Below, piece by piece: positions 1 to 6,986 of a stretch of DNA of 52,507 bases. Made by a program: the position numbers and the translations under genes. The stretch spans positions 1-52,507 of the forward strand of contig NVTD01000001.1 in NCBI GenBank assembly GCA_002401445.1. Reading direction: 5' to 3'. Position 1 is the stretch's first letter. Every line of letters begins with the position of its first letter. The stretch is from Candidatus Wolfebacteria bacterium (lineage in GTDB: Bacteria; Patescibacteriota; Minisyncoccia; Phycocordibacterales; GCA-2401445). A model generated the notes under the pieces. It had not been told where the DNA came from and did not search any database. It worked only from the letters and a program-made list of their open reading frames with translations.

Positions 1-864
1 TCTGTATTGTGTTGATTTATTAACCAATGGTCCAAATACTAGTTTGCTAGTACTTATCTCTCGCAACAATAGTGACACCCAGTCCATTCCAACTTCTGCC
101 ATATCAGGAGTTATCTCATTCTCAAAACGCTTTGAAGAGTTGTTTATTAGTTTTAGACGTCTTGACGTCTTACGTACTGCGACTGGCTCAAAATTTGCTG
201 ACTCAAGAATAATATTCTTTGTCTCGCGTGTTACCTCAGCGCGCTTTCCTCCTTTCACACCTGCGATTGCAAGAGCTCCATTATCGTCACTGATCACAGA
301 GTCATCTACTGATAGAGTAATCTCGACATCATCAAGTAAAGTAATAATCTCTCCCTCCTTCGCAGCCCGTACAACAATACCTCCAACGATCTTGTCAGCA
401 TCAAAAGCATGCAATGGCTGTCCACGATCGAGCATGACGAGGTTGGTAGCATCTACAACACTGTTGATACTTCGCTCGCCTATTGCTCCTAGAAAATTCT
501 TCGTCCAATCTGGAGAGTCCCCTACTGTTATATTTTCTACACGTCTTCCAATATAGCGACGACAGAAATCTTCATTTTCTATTTTTACTGAAAGATCGTT
601 AGTGTCTCCGGTCTCAATAGGAACTAATCCCAGATCCTTCAACGGTTCATTTATAATTGCTGACAGTTCTCGTGCGCATCCAACATGTGAAAGCATGTAA
701 TGTGCACGATCAGGAAGTACACCAAGATCAAGTACGTAATCTTCTCCTACTTTTTCTATACTTTCCAATTCAACGCTGTGTTTATTAAAAAGCTCCCCCA
801 CTCTATCAGGAGATGGTAGTGTCTTTTCGAAATATGACTGTAGCCAGTTATACGAGATCAGCAT
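1..864 (-). CDS. pheT: Phenylalanine--tRNA ligase beta subunit, N-terminal part (partial at window edge)
   Basis: This frame is open from the ATG to the window edge (288 codons). The product partners PheS to charge tRNA-Phe in the cytosol. The start reads MLISYNWLQSYF and runs within about 45 residues into a B1-like segment (LPDRAHYMLSHVGCARELSAI region). B3/B4 editing-domain motifs follow: RSINSVVDATNLVMLDRGQP, HAFDADK, LAIAGVKGG and SSKRFENE. The family normally carries an EMAP-type OB-fold of about 110 residues between the first helix and B1; that block is absent. The start codon lies one base after the pheS stop, so the two genes are translationally coupled. The catalytic-like B6/B7 and anticodon-binding domains would lie outside the window. 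Confidence 0.93.
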   Translation of the reverse strand, partial: MLISYNWLQSYFEKTLPSPDRVGELFNKHSVELESIEKVGEDYVLDLGVLPDRAHYMLSHVGCARELSAIINEPLKDLGLVPIETGDTNDLSVKIENEDFCRRYIGRRVENITVGDSPDWTKNFLGAIGERSINSVVDATNLVMLDRGQPLHAFDADKIVGGIVVRAAKEGEIITLLDDVEITLSVDDSVISDDNGALAIAGVKGGKRAEVTRETKNIILESANFEPVAVRKTSRRLKLINNSSKRFENEITPDMAEVGMDWVSLLLREISTSKLVFGPLVNKSTQYR

Positions 865-865
865 A

Positions 866-1570
866 TTAGAATTGATTTACGAGGCGAAGATCACCATTAT
901 AAAATGACCGTACATCATCCACTCCGTATTTAAGCATTACTAATCTATCGATTCCCATACCAAATGCAAAGCCGCTATACTCTTTGGGGTCTAGGCCAAT
1001 ATTCTCTATTACAGTGGGGTGCACTACTCCAGCACCAAGAACCTCGATCCATTTCTTTCCGTCGCGTGATATATCTATCTCGATTCCTGGTTCCACAAAT
1101 GGAAAGAAGCTAGGGCGAAATCGTACTTGCAGTTCTCCTCCGAAAAACTCTTTTACGAAGTGTTCAAGTACTCCCTTTAAATGTGCGAGTGATACATTTT
1201 TATCTATATACAAACCCTCCATCTGATGAAACTGCATTTCGTGTGTGCTATCTGTTGCTTCATGTCGAAAAGTCTTTCCTGGGACAATAACCTTGAATGG
1301 GGGCTTGTGTGCTTTTGCATAACGAATCTGCACTGGAGATGTATGTGTTCGTAACAGCTTTCCTGCATTTTTTGGAGAGAGCCAAAAAGTGTCCCACAAA
1401 TCACGAGCAGGATGATTCTTTGGAACATTTAAAAGATCGAAATTGTATTCTTCAGTCTCAATTTCAGTACCTTCTGCAACAGCAAAACCAAGCTCACCAA
1501 AAATACGCTGCATATCCAAAATAGTCTGACTGATGGGATGTAAATGCCCCTTTTTCTGATTTTCTTCCAT
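866..1570 (-). CDS. pheS: Phenylalanine--tRNA ligase alpha subunit, short form
   Basis: Catalytic class II core of PheRS. The protein begins almost directly at HPISQTILDMQRIFGELGF and carries the class II motifs in order: HPARDLWDTFW, FRHEATDSTHEMQFHQMEG, RFRPSFFPFVEPG and the GFAFGMGIDRLVML motif 3. At 234 aa it lacks the N-terminal coiled coil of about 90 residues found in usual PheS (about 330 aa), which contacts tRNA. I chose the ATG at 1570 because a perfect TATAAT lies 7 nt upstream (1578-1583). The in-frame ATG at 1579 overlaps that box and would give 237 aa. It forms an operon with pheT. Confidence 0.93.
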   Translation of the reverse strand: MEENQKKGHLHPISQTILDMQRIFGELGFAVAEGTEIETEEYNFDLLNVPKNHPARDLWDTFWLSPKNAGKLLRTHTSPVQIRYAKAHKPPFKVIVPGKTFRHEATDSTHEMQFHQMEGLYIDKNVSLAHLKGVLEHFVKEFFGGELQVRFRPSFFPFVEPGIEIDISRDGKKWIEVLGAGVVHPTVIENIGLDPKEYSGFAFGMGIDRLVMLKYGVDDVRSFYNGDLRLVNQF

Positions 1571-1577
1571 GATCTCC

Positions 1578-1583
1578 ATTATA
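1578..1583 (-). promoter_or_regulatory. -10 box TATAAT of pheS, leaderless start
   Basis: TATAAT on the minus strand, separated from the ATG at 1570 by GGAGATC (7 nt), so transcription should begin at or next to the start codon. It sits directly behind the T-tract of the lysE terminator. No convincing -35 is visible because the terminator stem occupies that place. Confidence 0.5.
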
Positions 1584-1587
1584 CAAA

Positions 1588-1611
1588 AAAAGGCACCGTT
1601 GGGTACCTTTT
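1588..1611 (-). terminator. Rho-independent terminator after the LysE-family gene
   Basis: A 9-bp stem with one wobble pair and a 4-nt loop, followed on the minus strand by TTTTTTT. It lies 19 nt beyond the stop of the exporter gene. Confidence 0.8.
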
Positions 1612-1629
1612 GAAGTGTGTGCTAATTGA

Positions 1630-2265
1630 TTATTTCGATACAGCAATTTTTAACCCGAGAGCTATGAGTACGACTCCTGTGAATCGTTCTACAATATGCT
1701 TTATTCCCATAAATCTTATTCTTACAGCTGGCTGTGTTAAAGTCAGTGCGACGAATGAAAACCATAGGAATGTTACGATGCTCATCTCTGCTCCATATAT
1801 AATCTTTATACTTACAGGTGTTGTGGGACTAATGCCAATAGAGAACAAGGCCAGAAAAAAGAGAGTTGTCTTTGGATTAAGGATGTTTGTTAAGAAACCA
1901 CTTCGGATTGCCTTCAATACGTTTACTGTCGGAGCATGTCTACCAATTTTAATCTCTATGTCCTTTTTCATTGATCGCTTGGCCCTCAATGACTTACAAC
2001 CAATGTAGATGAGATATGCTGCACCAACCCACTTAATTATGTTGAAGAGGGCAACTGATTGTTGAATGATCAATCCAATGCCAATGATTGAATACGCAAC
2101 ATGGACAAGAATACCAAGTCCAAGACCAACACTTGTCCATATCCCTTCAGTTCGAGAATGTGACAAACTACTACGTAATACGATTGCAAAGTCCGGCCCA
2201 GGACTCATGACGGCTAGTAAATGCGCTCCAGCAAGTGCGGCGAACTCAATTATGTAATTTTCCAT
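1630..2265 (-). CDS. LysE/RhtB family amino-acid exporter
   Basis: A 211-aa integral membrane protein of the LysE/RhtB family, which exports amino acids or homoserine lactone-like compounds across the cytoplasmic membrane. The diagnostic N-terminal stretch is present: GAHLLAVMSPGPDFAIVLRS, then a G-rich helix GVGLGLGILVHVAY-like segment and SGFLTNILNPKTTLFFLALF in the middle. About six hydrophobic segments fit the family. The start is supported by GGAG 7-8 nt upstream (CTGGAGATATACTATGG on the minus strand). The gene is a single unit bounded by two identical 37-bp terminator/-10 repeats. The substrate cannot be told from sequence. Confidence 0.9.
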   Translation of the reverse strand: MENYIIEFAALAGAHLLAVMSPGPDFAIVLRSSLSHSRTEGIWTSVGLGLGILVHVAYSIIGIGLIIQQSVALFNIIKWVGAAYLIYIGCKSLRAKRSMKKDIEIKIGRHAPTVNVLKAIRSGFLTNILNPKTTLFFLALFSIGISPTTPVSIKIIYGAEMSIVTFLWFSFVALTLTQPAVRIRFMGIKHIVERFTGVVLIALGLKIAVSK

Positions 2266-2301
2266 AGTATATCTCCAGGTTCAAGGTTCAAGGTTCTGTC
2301 A

Positions 2302-2338
2302 TCCATTATACAAAAAAAGGCACCGTTGGGTACCTTTT
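2302..2338 (-). repeat. 37-bp direct repeat, copy 2 (terminator plus -10 box)
   Basis: Same 37 bases as 1575-1611. Here it terminates the 72-aa gene on its right and places TATAAT about 40 nt upstream of the exporter start, so each copy serves as the junction between consecutive minus-strand genes. Confidence 0.9.
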
Positions 2339-2360
2339 TGGTTTGTGTCCTCAATAAGGA

Positions 2361-2579
2361 CTATTTTGAATTCATGCAGATAGTGCTCGCCTCAAGAAGG
2401 GTCTTTTGACGTTTCTGTTCTTGAACATTGCGTTTAATTGCACGATGATATGCCGGCATAATATTCCCCGTCTTTCTAAACTCAAGTGAATTGAGCTCCT
2501 CAAGAAATTCGGGGAGTATGTGCGGACGGTCTACTGAAACAAGTGCTAAAAATCTTAAGGCTCTAATACTAGGTTCCAT
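2361..2579 (-). CDS. Small hypothetical protein, 72 aa
   Basis: I do not recognise this family. The 72-residue product is basic and probably soluble, with no membrane segment (MEPSIRALRFLALVSVDRPH at the start, KRNVQEQKRQKTLLEAS near the end). That it is a real gene is supported by CAGGAG about 7 nt upstream of the ATG, a possible extended -10 (TGC TACAAT, 2609-2614) and a terminator 23-49 nt beyond the stop. It lies between tRNA-Thr and the exporter. Confidence 0.6.
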   Translation of the reverse strand: MEPSIRALRFLALVSVDRPHILPEFLEELNSLEFRKTGNIMPAYHRAIKRNVQEQKRQKTLLEASTICMNSK

Positions 2580-2626
2580 AAATACTCCTGGGTTAAGGTT
2601 CTAGGGAAATTGTAGCATAAGCAGTT

Positions 2627-2851
2627 TTGGTGAGCTACCTGAGTGAGTTTCGCGAATTACAGGAGTTCACAAGAGGATTCTCTCCTTACAGGAGCTGTGC
2701 AGGTTTCCCATTTTTTCGAAGTTGAGACTTCTCAAAAATATGGGAGAACCTCTTCGAATCCTCTCACGAAAGAAAATAAATTTTCTTTCTCTCGGCTCGA
2801 CAAAAGTGCAAGCACTTTTGTCAGAATGAGCCGAGGAGAGGATTCGAACCC
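2627..2851 (-). repeat. Cluster of nested inverted repeats and tRNA-derived fragments
   Basis: Three structures follow one another. 2701-2751 is a long imperfect hairpin around GAAGT-TGAG-ACTTC. 2768-2789 is a hairpin (GAAAGAAAAT, AA, ATTTTCTTTC). 2799-2822 is GACAAAAGTGC, AA, GCACTTTTGTC. Around the last two, TTCGAATCCTCTC (2753-2765) plus CTCGGCTC (2791-2798) is the exact reverse complement of 2828-2848, which is the 3' end of the tRNA-Thr gene and its flank. At 2630-2640 there is also AGGTAGCTCA (minus strand), identical to the tRNA D-arm region. No protein gene fits; the plus-strand ORF here looks spurious. Confidence 0.8.
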
Positions 2852-2901
2852 CCGACCAATCGCTTACAAAGCGACCGCTCTACCAGCTGAGCTACCTCGG
2901 C
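2830..2901 (-). tRNA. tRNA-Thr (anticodon TGT)
   Basis: A 72-nt cloverleaf on the minus strand: acceptor GCCGAGG/CCTCGGC, D-arm GCTC...GAGC, anticodon stem GTCGC/GCGAT with loop TTTGTAA (anticodon TGT), and a T-arm with loop TTCGAAT. CCA is not encoded. The 3' end is followed directly by the inverted-repeat cluster, part of which is complementary to the T-arm and acceptor 3' strand. Confidence 0.96.
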
Positions 2902-2940
2902 AATATATACTAGACAAAAAAGAGTATACCTATTTAACTC

Positions 2941-3330
2941 TTAATTGTCTATTGGACCGTTCTGCATCTGTTCCTTATGATGTGCAATCCTGCGCAAAAA
3001 GAATGATGCTGAACCTGTCTGTTTATGTGAACCTCTCCCTCTAATAAAATTGAGTACTCGTACAAGACGGCGCTCAGTAGATTGTTTTATATACGTAACA
3101 GAAGTGTGTAGGCCATGCATAATAGCATGTAATGAAAAATGAAATCCTGAATGAACCCTCTCCTTTGTATCACTCGCTATGCGATCAAAAAACCGTCGTG
3201 TACGCATATCAGCATTCGTACGTGCGCGAGCAAACAAAACTACATGCTTCTTATCCTCCCAATACTTTAGTGAAAGAACTGAGATGATACAGACTAAGGA
3301 CAGTATGAACAATGTAAGTAAAATTGTCAT
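2941..3330 (-). CDS. Hypothetical single-pass membrane protein, 129 aa
   Basis: Not recognised. Residues 1-22 form a hydrophobic membrane segment or uncleaved signal anchor (MTILLTLFILSLVCIISVLS). The rest is basic and rich in Arg, His and Lys (a stretch around RTRRFFDRIASDTKERVHSG), so an N-out or short-anchor protein with a basic cytosolic tail is plausible. It starts 20 nt after the tsf stop, in the same direction. A minus-strand GGTATAATATAG near 3345-3352 could be its own -10, so it may be either part of the rpsB-tsf transcript or independent. Confidence 0.6.
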   Translation of the reverse strand: MTILLTLFILSLVCIISVLSLKYWEDKKHVVLFARARTNADMRTRRFFDRIASDTKERVHSGFHFSLHAIMHGLHTSVTYIKQSTERRLVRVLNFIRGRGSHKQTGSASFFLRRIAHHKEQMQNGPIDN

Positions 3331-3350
3331 ATGAATAACGTGCTACTATA

Positions 3351-3932
3351 TTATACCTCAAGACGCACCATGCTTGTCACTTCAATACGCTCACCAAATT
3401 TCTGTGTAGCTTCACTTAGCATGGCCCCAATAGTTATATCTGGGTTCTTAACAAATGATTGTGTTGCAAGAATACGGTCACTAAAATATGAATCAATCTT
3501 TCCTTTTAGGATTTGCTCTTTAAGCTCCTCAGGCTTACCTTCTACTTCTGGAGCAAATGTTTCCTTTACCTTTTCAATTTCATCAGTGGGAATGGCATCT
3601 GCGTTTGCAAATTCTGGATTCATTGCAGTAACTTGCATAGCAATGTCATGCGCAAGTGCGACAAACTCTTCATTTTTTGATACAAAGTCCGTCTCACAAG
3701 AAAGTGTAATCATTGCTCCAACAGTTCCTGTTGTGTGAGTATACGCAGAAACAACGCCAGCTCCAAGCTCGCGTCCAGATTTCTTTGCTGCAATTTCTCC
3801 ACTTCGCTTCTTAAGTAAGATAAGAGCTTTTTCTTTGTCACCATTTGTCTCCTCAAGTGCCTTCTTACATTCCATTACAGAAATGCCGGTTTCGTTCCTC
3901 AGTTCTTTTACTTGTTCAATTGAGATACTCAT
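3351..3932 (-). CDS. tsf: Translation elongation factor Ts
   Basis: The nucleotide exchange factor for EF-Tu. The N-terminal UBA-like domain (VKELRNETGISVMECKKALEE region) is followed by the highly conserved ETDFVSKNEEF core that contacts EF-Tu (TDFV near residues 84-87). At 193 aa it is the short type, like the Thermus protein, rather than the 283-aa E. coli form. It lies 55 nt downstream of rpsB, the classic rpsB-tsf pair. No Shine-Dalgarno is evident. Confidence 0.96.
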   Translation of the reverse strand: MSISIEQVKELRNETGISVMECKKALEETNGDKEKALILLKKRSGEIAAKKSGRELGAGVVSAYTHTTGTVGAMITLSCETDFVSKNEEFVALAHDIAMQVTAMNPEFANADAIPTDEIEKVKETFAPEVEGKPEELKEQILKGKIDSYFSDRILATQSFVKNPDITIGAMLSEATQKFGERIEVTSMVRLEV

Positions 3933-3987
3933 AAATGCTGTTTTTAATTAGAAAGAAAGCTCGTGTATTACCAAATACATATGAGCT

Positions 3988-4749
3988 TTATTTGTCGCTC
4001 TTGTCTGACTTGTCTGTGGGTGCAACTTTTGCAGCTTCTACGGTTTCTGCTTGCTTTTCTGCCTTTCCCTCTAGATATGCAGCACTTAGTTGATCAATGA
4101 AATATGAAATACTTCCACGGGCAGAATCATTTCCTACAATCGCCTGAGATACCTCTTTTATATTACAATCTGATCCCATAATAGCGATAACTGGAATACC
4201 AATAACGTCAGCTTCCTTCACTGCAATAATCTCTTGTCTTGGATCCACGACAAACAGTGCATCTGGCTTTTTTGCAAGAGTGGTTATTCCACCAAATGTT
4301 CGCTCAAGATCTTCGATGTCACGATCAATCAAAAGTCGTTCCTTTTTTGTAAATTGTGCAAGTGATCCTTTTTCTTTCTTTTCCTTAAGGTCAGCTAGCT
4401 TATCAATTCTCTTTTTAATTTGTGTAAAGTTCGTAAGTGTTCCTCCAATCCATCGTCCAGCAACATGTGGCATTTCGATTGATTCAGCACCTTTCACGAG
4501 AGCGTCATGTGCTTCATTTTTACCAGCAACAAAAAGTATAACCTTACCTTCCTTTCCGAGGCCTTTCACATACTCTTTTGTAGTAGCAAGAGTGTCATAT
4601 GTCTTTTCTAGATCAAAAATCTCAATTCGATTTTTAGCTCCAAAAATAAAAGGCGCTACAGATGGGTGGCGTCGACTTCGTGCATATGCAAAATGTGTAC
4701 CTGCCTCAAACATCTCTTTGAGTGCGGCCTGTTTGTCTATTTCTGTCAT
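3988..4749 (-). CDS. rpsB: Small ribosomal subunit protein uS2
   Basis: A 253-aa S2 protein with the family signatures GTHFAYARSRRHPSVAPFIFG, GRWIGGTLTNFTQIKKRI and PDALFVVDPRQE..AVKEA...GIPVIAI. The C-terminal tail (after about residue 230) is charged and low in complexity (EKQAETVEAAKVAPTDKSDK). The start ATG is preceded by 7 nt and then a strong extended promoter (4757-4785), with no Shine-Dalgarno, so the message is probably leaderless. tsf follows in the same transcript. Confidence 0.96.
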   Translation of the reverse strand: MTEIDKQAALKEMFEAGTHFAYARSRRHPSVAPFIFGAKNRIEIFDLEKTYDTLATTKEYVKGLGKEGKVILFVAGKNEAHDALVKGAESIEMPHVAGRWIGGTLTNFTQIKKRIDKLADLKEKKEKGSLAQFTKKERLLIDRDIEDLERTFGGITTLAKKPDALFVVDPRQEIIAVKEADVIGIPVIAIMGSDCNIKEVSQAIVGNDSARGSISYFIDQLSAAYLEGKAEKQAETVEAAKVAPTDKSDKSDK

Positions 4750-4756
4750 GAGGAGA

Positions 4757-4785
4757 ACTATAGCACATTTCTATTTGTCCCGCAA
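4757..4785 (-). promoter_or_regulatory. rpsB promoter, leaderless type
   Basis: On the minus strand: TTGCGG, 17-nt spacer ending in TGC, then TATAGT (an extended -10). The -10 ends 7 nt before the ATG at 4749, which puts the predicted transcription start at the start codon. Confidence 0.75.
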
Positions 4786-4794
4786 ACAAAAATG

Positions 4795-4985
4795 AAATGC
4801 CAAATTACAAGCACCAAGTACCAAAAATTCAAAAGAGAAAAGAGCCAAGGGCTAAAGAAACCAAGAGCTAAAAACGGTTAAAACCAAGAATTTAAAATGT
4901 TGAAATTTACGATCATAGCTCACAAAATTACACCACATTTTAAAAACTACTTTCCAAGGCTTAGCCTCCGATAAAAAAAGGAAAT
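4795..4985. other. Non-coding stretch with degenerate ACCAAG/AGAGCTAAA repeats
   Basis: No gene is apparent. The plus strand shows irregular repeats of ACCAAG, GCCAAGGGCTAAAG and ACCAAGAGCTAAAAAC between about 4805 and 4905. Related short units occur at 2279-2299 (GGTTCAAGGTTCAAGG), 2590-2603 and 12120-12150. The remainder is AT-rich without visible structure. Confidence 0.5.
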
Positions 4986-4987
4986 CA

Positions 4988-5024
4988 TAAAAAATACCCT
5001 CCACTCGCAAATCGCGAGGAAGGG
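4988..5024 (-). terminator. Terminator downstream of the 208-aa gene
   Basis: On the minus strand CCCTTCCTCGCGATTTGCGAG and GGAGGG form a two-part stem (CTCGC/GCGAG inside CCCT/AGGG), followed by TATTTTTTAT. It lies about 50 nt past the stop at 5074. Confidence 0.65.
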
Positions 5025-5073
5025 CAAAGGACAAATCCGCCAGCCGGCGAATCTAAGTTTAATACTAAATGTC

Positions 5074-5700
5074 CTAGTTCTTAGCACTACTTGAGACAGA
5101 AGCCGACGAATCCTTACGACGCCAGTCGTTCTTAAGCCAGTGCTCGTTCCGATTCAATGCGCCATCATCCCAATAGAGGTAACAAGCGCACAGGTCACCT
5201 TTCTTCCGAAAAATTGAGCCCCAGAAAAAGATGTTGTAGCGTGTATAGCCGTTTTCATCTTTCTTCCAGTGTTCCGGGTACAACTCAGGGTGGTCGTAGA
5301 TGTAGTCCAAAACATTACTGTTCAAGAGTACCTTCTTGCCACCTTCGAGCTCCTTGCGGAGTTCATTGCCAACAACCACACTGTCACCCGTTTGCTTTTC
5401 GGACAGAAAGAGTTCAACCTTCTTTCCATCTAGGTAGAGATTGTCGTCTGAACGCAATTCAATATCGACAACCCCCGTGCCTTCGTGTGTGACCACTTCA
5501 GCGCCGTCAAACGGGAGTCGAGGTGATTTGCCGAGGTCGATGGTTTGTTTGGCTACCGTAATTTTCACATTACTCCGCAAGAAAAACTCACCAGCTTCTT
5601 GGATATTAGAAAGATCCATTTGCTCCGTCAGCTTAATGAGAATTGCACTTTCCTGACCACGAGTCAGGCCATTCGCTGTTGCGATATTTGGTTTTGTCAT
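5074..5700 (-). CDS. Hypothetical protein of a Patescibacteria-type family (PEHWKK...IFFWGSIFR...YLYWDDG)
   Basis: 208 aa with no signal peptide or membrane segment. The N-terminal half is rich in charged residues and beta-forming stretches. The C-terminal part carries DYIYDHPELYPEHWKK, then IFFWGSIFRKKGDLCACYLY and a Trp-rich end (WDDG..NRNEHWLKNDWRRKDS). From memory, many uncharacterised proteins in Parcubacteria genomes share the PEEWK / FFWGTIYR / RYLYW...W pattern with very variable Trp-rich ends; this needs a search. Base composition (for example 5150-5560) is visibly more GC-rich than the neighbours, hinting at recent transfer. It is a monocistronic unit with its own terminator. A possible promoter has TTGACA near 5816-5821 (minus strand). 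Confidence 0.8.
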   Translation of the reverse strand: MTKPNIATANGLTRGQESAILIKLTEQMDLSNIQEAGEFFLRSNVKITVAKQTIDLGKSPRLPFDGAEVVTHEGTGVVDIELRSDDNLYLDGKKVELFLSEKQTGDSVVVGNELRKELEGGKKVLLNSNVLDYIYDHPELYPEHWKKDENGYTRYNIFFWGSIFRKKGDLCACYLYWDDGALNRNEHWLKNDWRRKDSSASVSSSAKN

Positions 5701-5893
5701 TTTTCAACTTTCTGTTGATTTTCCGCTCTTCCAGAGCAAGGGCTGATCTAATTAGTCACATTCAATATCAAAGTACCTTGAAACTCCTTGTACCATACAT
5801 CATCTTTTAGCTGTTTGTCAAGTGCCTATACTGGCTCACTAATTTGAAATCAACTAGAAAATGATCTTTACTCAATTAGGTTTTTATGTCAAA
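5701..5893. other. Leader region of the 208-aa gene, no gene seen
   Basis: No ORF with coding character. On the minus strand, CTTGACAAACAGC followed about 18 nt later by TATGGT could be a promoter. That would give the 208-aa gene an untranslated leader of roughly 90-100 nt. Confidence 0.3.
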
Positions 5894-5918
5894 GTCCCGC
5901 TAGTCAGACTAGCGGGAC
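5894..5918 (-). terminator. Perfect 12-bp palindrome after prfA, probable terminator
   Basis: GTCCCGCTAGTC, one base, GACTAGCGGGAC. It lies 26 nt beyond the prfA stop. On the minus strand it is followed by TTTGACATAAAAA, so the T-tract is weak; it may act in either direction. Confidence 0.6.
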
Positions 5919-5943
5919 AGTGGTGGATAATCTGGCTATCACC

Positions 5944-6921
5944 TTACGCTTCTGCGCTATCACCACCGTTCTCTCCCTCTTCACTATATTCCTTTAAAGT
6001 CTTTATTATTGGTTCTATTGCGCCTTCGAAAATACGCTCTATTCCATGCCAGCTTTTCTTGATCCGGTGATCGGTAACACGATCTTGCAGGATATTATAT
6101 GTACGGATTTTCTCACTTCTATCCCCTGTTCCAATCTGACCTTTACGATTTGCTGAGTGCTTCTTTGCCTCCTCTTCTTCTTTAAGAACCTCAAGCTTCG
6201 ACATGAGCATTGCCATCGCTTTCTCGCGATTCTTTAGCTGACTACGCTCTGAAGTACAACGAACATCTAGCCCAGTTGGTTTGTGAATTATTCTTACCGC
6301 TGTTTCTACCTTGTTTACATTTTGTCCTCCCTTTCCACCTGATCGAGAAAACTCCATCTCAAATTCCGTAGGGTCAATTTCAAGTTTTGACTTTTTTCGG
6401 ATTGGAAGAATCGCAATAGATGCTGTTGAAGTGTGTATACGTCCTGATTTTTCTGTCGCTGGAACACGCTGAACACGGTGTACTCCTGTTTCAAATCGTA
6501 GATCCTTGTACACGTCAGTACCCTTTATTTCAAAAGATGCTTCCTTGTATCCATCCGAATCAGTAACCGCAGTGTGTAATGGTCGAAACTGCCATCCTCT
6601 GGCTTCCGAATATCTCTCGTACATGTTTGCTAGATTACGTGCAAATATAGATGCCTCATCACCACCTGCACCCGCCCTGACCTCAAGAACTATTTCTGCT
6701 GGGAAATCATCACTACCGCCATCTGGATTCAATATATGCTCCATTTGTTTTATCAATCCCTTTTTCTGATCTGCAATTTCCTTTTTCTCTTCTGCTATCA
6801 TCTCTGCCAATTCATCGTCCATATCAGCACCAGAAAGCTCCGCCTCCTTTGATTCGAGACGTTCATATTCCGTTGCTAGAAACTGCGTACGGTGATCCTG
6901 TTTATACTGTTCTAAATCCAT
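5944..6921 (-). CDS. prfA: Peptide chain release factor 1
   Basis: Recognises UAA and UAG and releases the peptide on the ribosome. The codon-recognition tripeptide PAT is present in HRVQRVPATEKSGRIHTSTA, and the catalytic GGQ in SRSGGKGGQNVNKVETAVR. PAT marks RF1 rather than RF2 (SPF). At 325 aa it is about 35 residues shorter than E. coli RF1, the loss being in the N-terminal helical domain; the C-terminus is Glu/Gly-rich. Start at 6921: AGAAGG lies about 11 nt upstream. It follows rpmE in the same direction but beyond a terminator, so it probably has its own promoter. Confidence 0.96.
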   Translation of the reverse strand: MDLEQYKQDHRTQFLATEYERLESKEAELSGADMDDELAEMIAEEKKEIADQKKGLIKQMEHILNPDGGSDDFPAEIVLEVRAGAGGDEASIFARNLANMYERYSEARGWQFRPLHTAVTDSDGYKEASFEIKGTDVYKDLRFETGVHRVQRVPATEKSGRIHTSTASIAILPIRKKSKLEIDPTEFEMEFSRSGGKGGQNVNKVETAVRIIHKPTGLDVRCTSERSQLKNREKAMAMLMSKLEVLKEEEEAKKHSANRKGQIGTGDRSEKIRTYNILQDRVTDHRIKKSWHGIERIFEGAIEPIIKTLKEYSEEGENGGDSAEA

Positions 6922-6945
6922 ATTTATAGTTTACCTTCTTAGACA

Positions 6946-6973
6946 CACAAAAACCACGCGAGTGCGTGGCTTT
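6946..6973 (-). terminator. rpmE terminator
   Basis: CCACGC, loop GAGT, GCGTGG with flanking A/T runs. On the minus strand it reads GCCACGC..GCGTGG followed by TTTTTGTG, 14 nt after the rpmE stop. Confidence 0.8.
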
Positions 6974-6986
6974 TGTATCAAGAGAG

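Larger units (their letters stand above)
1575..1611 (-). repeat. 37-bp direct repeat, copy 1 (terminator plus -10 box)
   Basis: Identical over 37 bp to positions 2302-2338. On the minus strand it holds a hairpin (AAAGGTACC, loop CAAC, GGTGCCTTT with one G-T pair), a run of seven T, then GTATAATGGA. It therefore ends the exporter transcript and supplies the -10 of pheS. Confidence 0.9.

Noticed and set aside
44-556. Long plus-strand frame in the pheT region
   Set aside because: It is the complement shadow of pheT, whose minus frame is open to the window edge and carries clear B3/B4 motifs.
1544-2008. Plus-strand frame opposite the LysE-family gene
   Set aside because: Shadow of a well-recognised exporter gene.
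2643-3044. Plus-strand 133-codon frame with GTG start
   Set aside because: It runs through the palindromes, the tRNA-Thr gene and the next gene's end; no coding character and no ribosome-binding site.
4805-4905. CRISPR array
   Set aside because: The repeated words are short, irregular and without constant spacers; no cas genes are present.
5944-6921. UGA recoding as in Gracilibacteria/SR1
   Set aside because: TGA serves as a normal stop (for example at the end of the HTH gene and at ATGA overlaps) and frames are complete under the standard code.
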